From positions 1 through 64,000 of the forward strand of contig NZ_BCVX01000015.1 of NCBI RefSeq assembly GCF_001591965.1: 64,000 bases of DNA, given 5' to 3'. This document shows, piece after piece, positions 9,554 through 16,346 of this stretch. How positions within the stretch are numbered: position 1 is the stretch's first letter; the number at the start of each line of letters is the position of its first letter. Origin of the DNA: Lysinibacillus odysseyi 34hs-1 = NBRC 100172. GTDB taxonomy: Bacteria > Bacillota > Bacilli > Bacillales_A > Planococcaceae. A model generated the notes under the pieces. The model ran no database searches. It had not been told where the DNA came from and was given only the letters and a program-made list of their open reading frames with translations. The position numbers and the translations under genes were made by a program.

Positions 9554-10483
9554 TTATACGAATAAGAGCGTGGACATATAAATAATAACGGTAACCGTCA
9601 GGCAGCTAATGATTGTAGAAAACAAGACAGTTTGGGCGGCTGTAGCTGATTCAATGTCATACTCCAAGGCAAGGCTCGAACTATTTCGTGAAGTCGGAAA
9701 TGAGCTTGCGATAAATAATGACTGGGCTACAACTCCATCAATGCCAAGCAGCCAAATGACAAGCAATGCAACTGCAGGTCCTACAATAAGGCGTGTAAAA
9801 CAACTGACAAAAATCGCTTTTGTAAACATCGTCTTCATTTGAATTTGTGAAAGCTGGGCTCCGAGGGTAATGAGGGCTACCGCTACAAATCCACCTGCTA
9901 CATAATCAATCGGAATCCTGAGAGTTTGCGGAATTGGTATATTTACGTAATTCAGCAACGCCCCGAGCCACAGGGCATGGATAATCGGCATTTTTAGAAA
10001 ATCGCGTAGAATATCCTTACCGGATTTCGTCGCAGAAATAAGGTTATAAAGCCCGTATGTATACGTGGTCATATTTTGAAAAATAACAAGAATGACTTGA
10101 ATCGCTACCCCAATAGGTTGTGCCGCAAAGATCATTTGCGCGACCGGGATGCCATAATTCCCCGAGTTAATAAGAACTACACTATTTTTAAAGACCGCAG
10201 ATTCACTGCGATCCAGCTTTAATAACTTTGCTAAGTAATGACTTAACACCATTTGACTGCCGATAAAGAGAATAATAAACATTGTCAGCTGCCCAACAAT
10301 CGATAATTCAATTTCTGTTTCATAAATATTAATAAACACTGCTGCAGGCATAAAACAATAGGTAATCAAATGTGATAACGCTTTTAAATTAAATTGGAAC
10401 TTCCTTTGCAAAATGGCGCCTACAAATAGCAAAATGAGAATAGGCGCTACGATTTGGAAGAAAATCATCGATAAATAGCCCAT
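9554..10483 (-). CDS. AEC family transporter (auxin efflux carrier-like)
   Basis: Membrane transporter of 309 residues with ten predicted helices in two five-helix halves, the AEC/Mem_trans plan. Family signs are the paired SGNYGIPVAQ segment near residue 110 and the C-terminal SSFPTSRNSSSLA region. Bacterial members carry malate, malonate or other organic acids; nothing nearby shows the substrate. Start ATG lies about 10 bases after AAAGGAAGGG. Single-gene unit. Confidence 0.88.
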   Translation of the reverse strand: MGYLSMIFFQIVAPILILLFVGAILQRKFQFNLKALSHLITYCFMPAAVFINIYETEIELSIVGQLTMFIILFIGSQMVLSHYLAKLLKLDRSESAVFKNSVVLINSGNYGIPVAQMIFAAQPIGVAIQVILVIFQNMTTYTYGLYNLISATKSGKDILRDFLKMPIIHALWLGALLNYVNIPIPQTLRIPIDYVAGGFVAVALITLGAQLSQIQMKTMFTKAIFVSCFTRLIVGPAVALLVIWLLGIDGVVAQSLFIASSFPTSRNSSSLALEYDIESATAAQTVLFSTIISCLTVTVIIYMSTLLFV

Positions 10484-10733
10484 AAGAGAATCCCTTCCTT
10501 TCAGATATCTATTTATTACTGTACACGAAATTCCTCCTAGTTGGTTGTTTTAATTAATATAAAATAATCAATTTCATCCTCCAGTTAATAGAATCATTTA
10601 TGTTTCTTATTGTATGACTATCGGTTGAATTACTTCAAGAATGCTCCTGCTTTAAGCGCCAGAGATGGTGATCTGTCATCCTTATTCACCTCTCAATTTA
10701 TAAAATCTTTGTATCTCCACGCATTTTTATACA
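10484..10733. other. Intergenic region, nothing recognised
   Basis: AT-rich DNA upstream of the AEC gene. I see no further gene, repeat or convincing promoter. Confidence 0.4.
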
Positions 10734-10782
10734 ATAAAAAAGCCTGCAGCATATGAATGACTCCACATACGTTACAGGCTTC
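10734..10782 (-). terminator. Terminator of ABC permease operon
   Basis: Long imperfect hairpin with AAGCCTG / CAGGCTT ends; on the minus strand it is followed by TTTTTTATTG. Confidence 0.7.
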
Positions 10783-10787
10783 TCTTA

Positions 10788-11498
10788 TTAATCGTCTGTC
10801 ATGCGTTTTTTATACAGCACGCTTGCTGCAATGATGGCCGCAATTGTCCAACCAATCATAACAGCAAAGGAAACAACAATCTCTTTGGCAGGCATAGCGG
10901 CCTCTAATCCCTCTGCCAGCAAGATAAGCTGAGAACTTGGTAACCATTCGGCAATCCCTGCAATCGGATATTTTTCAGAAAGTCCAAGTACCATAGGGCC
11001 GAATGAGAAAATTCCCATTACCGGTAATGCTGCCACCGACGCTTCCATCACCGTTTTTGTAAATAAACCACAGATTGTGCCAAGAGCGATGTAAAACAAG
11101 ATGGATACGGCCAGTGCCAATGCAAGAACTAAAACATTGCCCGGCTTATAGCCTAATAAATAGATCGTTACTGCTAAAACGATGGCAGAAATAGCGAAAA
11201 CTAATGAACTTTTTCCGATCAAAATATCCGCAATACTAGCAGGCGACATCATTAAGCTGCGCAGTGTATTGCTCTCTTTTTCCTCAGCAATCAAACAGCT
11301 TTGGACAAACGCTGTCACCATCGCAAGCGTCAGGTTAATTGTCATGAAATAGCTATCTATCGTGTGTATCCCCATTTTATTATAGAAAAGTGCTAAGACA
11401 AATGGCATGAAGACCATAATGGAAACCGCATAATTCCGCGAAAATTCTTTATAATCTTTCGTAAAAATAGCTTGGATTCGTTTTATTGAAATGTTCAT
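10788..11498 (-). CDS. ABC transporter permease (ABC-2 type)
   Basis: Membrane subunit of an ABC exporter, 236 residues, six hydrophobic segments in ABC-2 arrangement. The loop after helix 2 carries EEKESNTLRSLMMSPAS, the coupling-helix motif seen in ABC-2 permeases of drug and bacteriocin exporters. Its start overlaps the stop of the ATPase gene by 4 bases, so the two are translationally coupled. With the LytTR-type regulator upstream, the unit is probably an exporter controlled by that regulator. Substrate unknown. Confidence 0.88.
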   Translation of the reverse strand: MNISIKRIQAIFTKDYKEFSRNYAVSIMVFMPFVLALFYNKMGIHTIDSYFMTINLTLAMVTAFVQSCLIAEEKESNTLRSLMMSPASIADILIGKSSLVFAISAIVLAVTIYLLGYKPGNVLVLALALAVSILFYIALGTICGLFTKTVMEASVAALPVMGIFSFGPMVLGLSEKYPIAGIAEWLPSSQLILLAEGLEAAMPAKEIVVSFAVMIGWTIAAIIAASVLYKKRMTDD

Positions 11499-12349
11499 TG
11501 TAAATCACTCCCCGTTACTTGCATAAAAATATCGCCTAATGTTGGTTCATTCGTTTGAATGCGCAGGATGGACTTCTCACTCATCCATTCTGATAATTTC
11601 ATCGCGGAAGTACGATCATCGAGCTGCAAAATATGCTCTTCACCCGTCATCAGTTCTACTGTCATAGAATGATCGCTATACTGATGCTTTAGCTGTGCCG
11701 GCTCTCCTATTGCCCTTACCTTTCCTTTATGTAAAAAGGCAACCCGGTTACACAGTGTTTCGGCCTCTGTCATATCATGCGTCGTTAAAAAGATCGTCGT
11801 TCCCTGATCATTCAATCTACGGAGTCCGTTATAAATGTGGCGCGTATTGACCGGATCCAAAGCAGAAGTCGGCTCATCCAGAAACAATAAATCCGGTTTA
11901 TGCATAATAGCTCTTGCTAGAGTTACACGTTGAATCATCCCTTTAGATAGTTCACTTACCTTTTTCTTGCGTGCATCTGTTAAGTTAACAAATTCAAGCG
12001 CCTCATCGATTGCCGATTTTGGTAGATCGTACATATTATTGAATAGTAATAAATTTTCCTCTACTGTTAGTCTTTTATACAAGCCGCTATTATCAGTAAG
12101 GATTCCGAAGCGGGCTTTGTTTTCGCTTTTTTTCATTTCAATAGAAGGTAAACCTAATACGCGTGCTTCTCCCGCTGTTTCCTCCAATTGTGCTGTCAGG
12201 ATTTTAATCATTGTTGTTTTGCCTGACCCGCTTGGACCGAGGAAGCCGAAAATTTCTCCCTTATTAATGGTAAATGAAACATCTTCTAACGCTGTGAATG
12301 TGCCGAAAGCTTTTTTTACATTTCTTACTTCGATTGCCGCTATTGTCAT
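11495..12349 (-). CDS. ABC transporter ATP-binding protein
   Basis: ATPase of the ABC exporter, 284 residues. Walker A GPSGSGKTT (about residue 40), the signature ELSKGMIQRVTLARA in place of LSGGQ, Walker B PDLLFLDEPTSALDP and the switch His in TTHDMTEAE are all present, so it should be active. The C-terminal 75 residues form the accessory domain common in DrrA/NatA-type ATPases. I chose ATG 12349 because AAGGAGG lies 8-9 bases before it and falls inside the longer frame from 12367. Forms an operon with the permease (4-base overlap). AgrA-like repeats lie just upstream. Confidence 0.93.
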   Translation of the reverse strand: MTIAAIEVRNVKKAFGTFTALEDVSFTINKGEIFGFLGPSGSGKTTMIKILTAQLEETAGEARVLGLPSIEMKKSENKARFGILTDNSGLYKRLTVEENLLLFNNMYDLPKSAIDEALEFVNLTDARKKKVSELSKGMIQRVTLARAIMHKPDLLFLDEPTSALDPVNTRHIYNGLRRLNDQGTTIFLTTHDMTEAETLCNRVAFLHKGKVRAIGEPAQLKHQYSDHSMTVELMTGEEHILQLDDRTSAMKLSEWMSEKSILRIQTNEPTLGDIFMQVTGSDLQ

Positions 12350-12380
12350 ACAAGCAACCTCCTTCAATTCATTTGATTAC

Positions 12381-12474
12381 CCTAACTGTAATTGAATCGA
12401 AGAAATACCACCGCTGTTTTCCGCTGAATTGTAGCAAAAAAGCGGTGAAGTGTAGCCCTGAATCGACAAATGTA
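12381..12474 (-). promoter_or_regulatory. Array of LytTR (AgrA-like) binding sites
   Basis: Four similar 10-base elements on the minus strand: TACATTTGTC (12465-12474), TACACTTCAC (12445-12454), TACAATTCAG (12424-12433) and TACAGTTAGG (12381-12390). Start-to-start distances are 20, 21 and 43 bases, near whole helical turns. The last matches the AgrA/LytTR direct-repeat consensus (ACAGTTaag-type) best; the outermost is weakest. They lie between the LytTR gene and the ABC operon. Confidence 0.5.
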
Positions 12475-12496
12475 CTCCATTATTCCCCAGGAAATA

Positions 12497-13417
12497 CTAC
12501 GATATTCCAACAAGTTCTTTTAATTCTGACAATTTATTTCTTGATAAAGGAACAACTGTCCCTTCTCCTACACTGAGTTTTAAACTATAGCTATTTTTAG
12601 TCCATGTAATAATTTCCCGCACCTTTTGCAGATTCACTATATAAGAGCGATGACAGCGGTAAAACCCATAAGCACGCAAGCGTTTTTCAAGCTCCTGTAA
12701 TGTAAGAGAACAGTTGTAGCTTACTCCTGCTACATTCACTAAAATTTCACCATCCAGACTTTCAATATAGTCAATTTCAGGTGGATTAAAGAGAATCGTT
12801 TTGTCATTTTTCTTTGTTTGGATTTTTTCAATTTTAATTACTGGCTCTTCTTCAGTAATAGTCGGCTGTTCTTCATTAAAATCCATCTTATGGAAGCCCG
12901 ATGAGTCAATTCGAAAAATATCGTTTGTTGAAATGAGAAGGTCTTCCAAGTTATTCGAAAGTAACAAAACAATACTTCCCCGTTCTGCCAACTGCTGGAT
13001 CAATCCCGCGATAATCATTCGTGTATCCGTATCCATGCGATGGAATGGCTCCTCAATGGTGAGAAATGTTCCACCGTATAAGTAAGGACGTAAAAACGCA
13101 ATACGCTGCTGCTGACTGAGTGATAGGTCCGTTACTTTCTTTTTTCGTAACTTCTTCAGTCCCAAAAGCTCTAACATCTCCTCCAATGATTGCGGGCAGC
13201 CGGCCATCTTCATATAAAATCGGAAAGCTTCCTCTACTTTCAGCCTTCTATACTGTCCATCCATTACATGATGAACATACCCTTGCTGCTTCAATTGCTG
13301 CATAATAAGCTGCATCTTCTGTATATCTGTATAAACCCCGATTATTTGCCCCTCTAATGTACAGGCAGGAAGAATTGTCTTTCCCTCCTCCATCACCGCT
13401 TTTAATTCTACACCCAT
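12497..13417 (-). CDS. Degenerate ABC-ATPase domain fused to LytTR DNA-binding domain
   Basis: Likely transcription regulator of the downstream ABC exporter, 306 residues. Residues about 1-175 resemble an ABC ATPase that has lost its nucleotide site: no Walker A P-loop; a signature-like DLSLSQQQRIAFLRPYL (97-113); a Walker-B-like GGTFLTIEEPF (115-125); and SNN where the switch His is expected (154-156). A linker of about 30 acidic/lysine-rich residues follows, then a LytTR domain (about 205-304) with YIESLDGEILV and GFYRCHRSYIVNL, the classic LytTR motif. The ATG at 13417 is chosen because GGGGTGG precedes it; the frame extends five codons further. The partner ABC genes and LytTR-like sites follow directly. 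Probably senses or binds something through the dead ATPase domain. Confidence 0.88.
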   Translation of the reverse strand: MGVELKAVMEEGKTILPACTLEGQIIGVYTDIQKMQLIMQQLKQQGYVHHVMDGQYRRLKVEEAFRFYMKMAGCPQSLEEMLELLGLKKLRKKKVTDLSLSQQQRIAFLRPYLYGGTFLTIEEPFHRMDTDTRMIIAGLIQQLAERGSIVLLLSNNLEDLLISTNDIFRIDSSGFHKMDFNEEQPTITEEEPVIKIEKIQTKKNDKTILFNPPEIDYIESLDGEILVNVAGVSYNCSLTLQELEKRLRAYGFYRCHRSYIVNLQKVREIITWTKNSYSLKLSVGEGTVVPLSRNKLSELKELVGIS

Positions 13418-13486
13418 ATAATACCACCCCATGAAAATAATACTACTATATTATCGCACAAGCAGATGACTCGAGTGAATAATATT

Positions 13487-13516
13487 TAAAAAGCCACTAG
13501 CGGGAAAACTAGCGGC
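13487..13516 (-). terminator. Terminator of chromate transporter pair
   Basis: GCCGCTAG / CTAGTGGC stem on the minus strand followed by TTTTTAAAT. Confidence 0.75.
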
Positions 13517-13610
13517 CGGAATCTTCTTTATAATATATGACAAAATCCTTCTATTATTTTTTATATGACTGCTCTGTATATTTATTTCCTGAAGACACCA
13601 TGCTACGTAT

Positions 13611-14138
13611 CTATAAAAAGAGACCACCGAATAAAAGCCCCGCTCCGATGACAATAGCAGGATGAACTTTGAATCTCTCCATTGCAAAATAGCTAATGAC
13701 CGCAATCGCAATCGTCGGCACCCAGCTGATCCCCCCAATAGAAGTGGCAAAAAAGTCAAATGTAAGATCTGCCATTAAAACAGCAATCGCTGGCAGGACA
13801 AAGCCAGAAAGCCGTTTAACCCGTGGTGAATTGCGATTTTTGTAAAGGATACTAAGGAGCAGCAACATGAGAATAAGAGATGGGCCAATCGTCGCTAGAA
13901 GAGCAATAATCGCTCCCAGTACTCCTCCCTGTTCGTAACCAATATAACCAGCTAATTTTGTAGCAATCGGTCCGGGTAGCGCATTCGCAATAGCAAGCGT
14001 ATCGCTGAATTCCGCTGTCGTCATCCAATCATAGGTAGAGACAACCTGATCTTCAATCAATGGTATGGAAGCCGGCCCCCCTCCGTACCCTAAAATGCTC
14101 GGGATAAAGAACGCTATAAATATTTCCACATACATCAT
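13611..14138 (-). CDS. Chromate transporter, second half-size subunit (CHR family)
   Basis: Membrane protein of 175 residues, one CHR domain. The family motif appears twice-related: GGGPASIPLIEDQVV at residues 19-33 and NALPGPIATKLAGYIGY near 52-68. Short CHR proteins work as pairs of opposite topology and export chromate or a related anion. Its start overlaps the stop of the other subunit by one base (TAATG). Confidence 0.9.
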   Translation of the reverse strand: MMYVEIFIAFFIPSILGYGGGPASIPLIEDQVVSTYDWMTTAEFSDTLAIANALPGPIATKLAGYIGYEQGGVLGAIIALLATIGPSLILMLLLLSILYKNRNSPRVKRLSGFVLPAIAVLMADLTFDFFATSIGGISWVPTIAIAVISYFAMERFKVHPAIVIGAGLLFGGLFL

Positions 14139-14686
14139 TACGCCTTATCTCCTTTCACAGGTAAACAAAGTGCCAGCGCCAGCAGAACACCAATAACGAT
14201 CCCTGCATTGATGCCTAAAAGGACCATTGTTATAAAGGAAGCTGTCAGAATGCCCAAACCTATTTTCCACCCAAGGGCAGCTTTTGATTTTTTCAAGAAA
14301 TCCCATGTCATCACTGCCATCATTACCCCAACAATTGGAACAACGCCCTTTGTCATCCCTGCTATAAAGTCGAGATGCTTATATTCACGTAAGGACGTTA
14401 AGAAAATAATCAGCAGTACAACTGTCGGTAGAACTGTTGCTGCAAGAGCCGTCAGCATACCAATCCATCCTCCGACACGGTACCCGATATATCCGGCCAT
14501 TTTTGTAGCAATAGGGCCCGGCAGTGTATTGCCAATCGATAAAACATCGGCAAATTCCTCATCAGTCATCCACTGATATGTACCGACAACTTCCTTATGT
14601 ACAAGCGGAATTGCGGATGGCCCGCCTCCAAAGCCTAATAACCCCGATCTAAAGAATGCGATAAAAATATCCAATTGCTTTTTCAT
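14138..14686 (-). CDS. Chromate transporter, first half-size subunit (CHR family)
   Basis: Membrane protein of 182 residues, one CHR domain with FGGGPSAIPLVHKEVV and NTLPGPIATKMAGYIGY. First gene of a two-gene operon; together the two halves match the full-length two-domain ChrA. I chose ATG 14686 with GAGGGAG upstream rather than GTG 14695, which would sit in the ribosome site. Chromate efflux is the family label; a different physiological anion is possible. Confidence 0.9.
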   Translation of the reverse strand: MKKQLDIFIAFFRSGLLGFGGGPSAIPLVHKEVVGTYQWMTDEEFADVLSIGNTLPGPIATKMAGYIGYRVGGWIGMLTALAATVLPTVVLLIIFLTSLREYKHLDFIAGMTKGVVPIVGVMMAVMTWDFLKKSKAALGWKIGLGILTASFITMVLLGINAGIVIGVLLALALCLPVKGDKA

Positions 14687-14882
14687 CCGGCTCACTCCCT
14701 CGTAACTTATTACCCGCCATCCCTTGGCAAATAGACAAGCTTTTCGTCGTTTGTATCACACTTTCCTTCTAGTGTAAAAGATAGACCTTCCGAAAACACT
14801 CCCAGACAGGATATCTAACGATGTATTTTCATTATTATAGCTAAAAATCGGCGCTCTTTAATCGAAAAACCACTTTTCTATA

Positions 14883-14911
14883 CAAAAAACCCGCAGCTCC
14901 GTTGCTGCGGG
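14883..14911 (-). terminator. Terminator after tandem small ORFs
   Basis: CCCGCAGC / GCTGCGGG stem with a six-base loop, followed on the minus strand by TTTTTTG, 15 bases after the first small ORF. Confidence 0.85.
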
Positions 14912-14925
14912 TGATGTAATGCTGA

Positions 14926-15051
14926 TTATTTTGTAAAAGAAAGAACAGCATTTTTCTTGAATGTCTTTAAAGCTTTTGTTGCTTCGTTTTTATTTGTATA
15001 TTCGAACATACGAACGTCGTTTTGATTATTGAATACTGTAATTACCCACAT
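14926..15051 (-). CDS. Small 41-residue protein, tandem copy 1
   Basis: Begins MWVITVFNNQNDVRMFEY and ends KNAVLSFTK. It is too short for ordinary gene calling but has GGAG seven bases before ATG, a terminator right after, and a neighbour copy identical at 32 of 41 positions with conservative changes (M/I, N/S, K/Q, F/Y). No signal peptide or membrane segment. The pattern MWV-TV ... FEY ... EA--AL recalls small uncharacterised proteins common in Bacillaceae; function unknown. Confidence 0.72.
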   Translation of the reverse strand: MWVITVFNNQNDVRMFEYTNKNEATKALKTFKKNAVLSFTK

Positions 15052-15101
15052 GATCCATGTCTCCTTTTTGTTTTGCTTTATTGTTTATTTTGTAAGCCTG
15101 A

Positions 15102-15227
15102 TTATTTTGTATAGGAAAGGACGGCATTTTTTGCAAATTTCTTTAGTGCCTGTGTTGCTTCGCCTTTGCTTGTGTACTCGAAAATACGAACGTCATTTCG
15201 ATGATTGAATACTGTAATTACCCACAT
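15102..15227 (-). CDS. Small 41-residue protein, tandem copy 2
   Basis: Begins MWVITVFNHRNDVRIFEY and ends KNAVLSYTK. GGAGAAATGAAGT precedes the ATG. Paralogue of the ORF 50 bases downstream, in the same direction and exactly the same length. The 50-base gap contains a third short echo of the 3-prime end (TTATTTTGTAAG near 15085), suggesting repeated duplication. Function unknown. Confidence 0.72.
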   Translation of the reverse strand: MWVITVFNHRNDVRIFEYTSKGEATQALKKFAKNAVLSYTK

Positions 15228-15767
15228 ACTTCATTTCTCCTTTTACGTTCAAATTGTACTATAACAATCTATTTTCCACTGACTTTTGCAACTTGTTATA
15301 TAACATCTTTCACAATTCTCATTCTACCCCTTTTTTCAGGAATGAAAAGCCCTTATCTTGCCATTTCACAATGTGTTCATATTTCAAACGCTTACATTGA
15401 ACAAATTGTGAAAGCTCTGATTTCGAGGCATATTTTCATTTTTAGAAGCATTTTTCCTATGGGAGAAATTTTTGTTATACAACAGAAAAAGAGTGCTTAC
15501 ACGGAAAATAGGGAATTTTTCTGGAGAAGATTCCCTACTCATTACTTTTTAGGATTTCCTTTGCCCTTTAGGATCTTACCGGCGATTTTTTTTGGAAATA
15601 CTCGCGATTTTGGGGTAAATACCCGCGATATTATGACAACTACCCGCGAATTACCTTTCAAATCATTTCTATAGTAAACCTTGAGCGGGGCTTTTAGTTG
15701 CCCACCAGGAGGAGTACTCTTTATGATGAAAGAGAGTGAAAGACTTACAAAATAAAGGGGTGTTTTT
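15228..15767. other. Intergenic region around the 21-bp repeats
   Basis: 540 bases. Besides the repeat array I see no gene. The plus-strand frame 15201-15674 runs antisense to a small ORF and through the repeats and lacks a ribosome site. Confidence 0.5.
15578..15649. repeat. Four-copy 21-22 bp repeat with CGCGA core
   Basis: Four elements ACCGGCGA (15578), ACTCGCGA (15600), ACCCGCGA (15621) and ACCCGCGA (15642), spaced 22, 21 and 21 bases, followed by T-rich or A-rich filler. The unit length is two helical turns. No ORF of merit spans it; the minus-strand frame gives a repetitive peptide with SRVFTP-type units that looks like non-coding translation. It sits upstream of the RDD gene. Confidence 0.65.
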
Positions 15768-16157
15768 TTGAAATCTATTACAAAAAAGCGGGTCGCTGCC
15801 ATTATGATTGACATGGCTGTCTCCACAACGGTATCTCTTGGGGTTGAGTATCTTTTACGTAAAAAAGTAAAAAGTGAGGCAGTCCATAACCTCGTAACAC
15901 CTACTTTAGTAATGTGGGGATTAGAATATGTCCAGCTGCGAAAGAACGGCCAAACAATTGGCTATAAAGCAATGAAGCTAGCACTGGAAAACGAAGACGG
16001 CACAAAGCCAACTGATACACAAATCGCCAAACGTATGCTTTACCGCGATACAATCAGTACGTTTGATTATTTAAAAGACCGCCATGCATTTGAAGGGAAA
16101 GATGGATCTGAGCTTCCGCATGACCGCTTTGCTGAGACGGTCGTGAAGGAATTGTAG
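15768..16157 (+). CDS. RDD family membrane protein
   Basis: Short membrane protein of 129 residues with RDD-family signs: KKRVAAIMIDMAVSTTVSLGVEYLL (first helix with Arg-Asp pairs, split here in the ORF), then GQTIGYKAMKLALENEDGTKPT and MLYRDTISTFDYL. It is at the short end of the family. TTG start 15768 behind AAAGGGG. Function of RDD proteins is mostly unknown; some are ion antiporters. Single-gene unit. Confidence 0.85.
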   Translation: MKSITKKRVAAIMIDMAVSTTVSLGVEYLLRKKVKSEAVHNLVTPTLVMWGLEYVQLRKNGQTIGYKAMKLALENEDGTKPTDTQIAKRMLYRDTISTFDYLKDRHAFEGKDGSELPHDRFAETVVKEL

Positions 16158-16276
16158 GTTTAAGAAAAGGTGCAGTTTTTTTACGAATGACGATAATTCA
16201 AGCCTGCCGGAGAGTGCTTCTTTAGCAGGCTATTATCTCTAACTAACCGAAACATTAGCATTGAAGAAAGACAAAA

Positions 16277-16310
16277 AGGTTTGATTATGTTTAATACCAT
16301 AATCAAACCT
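16277..16310. terminator. Bidirectional terminator, SLH gene
   Basis: Perfect 13-bp stem AGGTTTGATTATG / CATAATCAAACCT; TTTTTGTC follows on the minus strand, where it ends the SLH gene transcript. Confidence 0.85.
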
Positions 16311-16346
16311 TTAATGTTTTTAATGTTGTAATTTATATTAACAAGT

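Noticed and set aside
15578-15649. CRISPR array
   Set aside because: Units of 21-22 bases with only an 8-base conserved core and no cas genes; not a CRISPR repeat-spacer pattern.
15201-15674. Plus-strand ORF of 157 codons
   Set aside because: Runs antisense over a small ORF and through the 21-bp repeats; no ribosome site and F/I-rich nonsense-like text.
15542-15826. Minus-strand ORF with SRVFTP-like peptide repeats
   Set aside because: The repeats are the translation of the DNA array; the frame starts inside the RDD gene and lacks translation signals.
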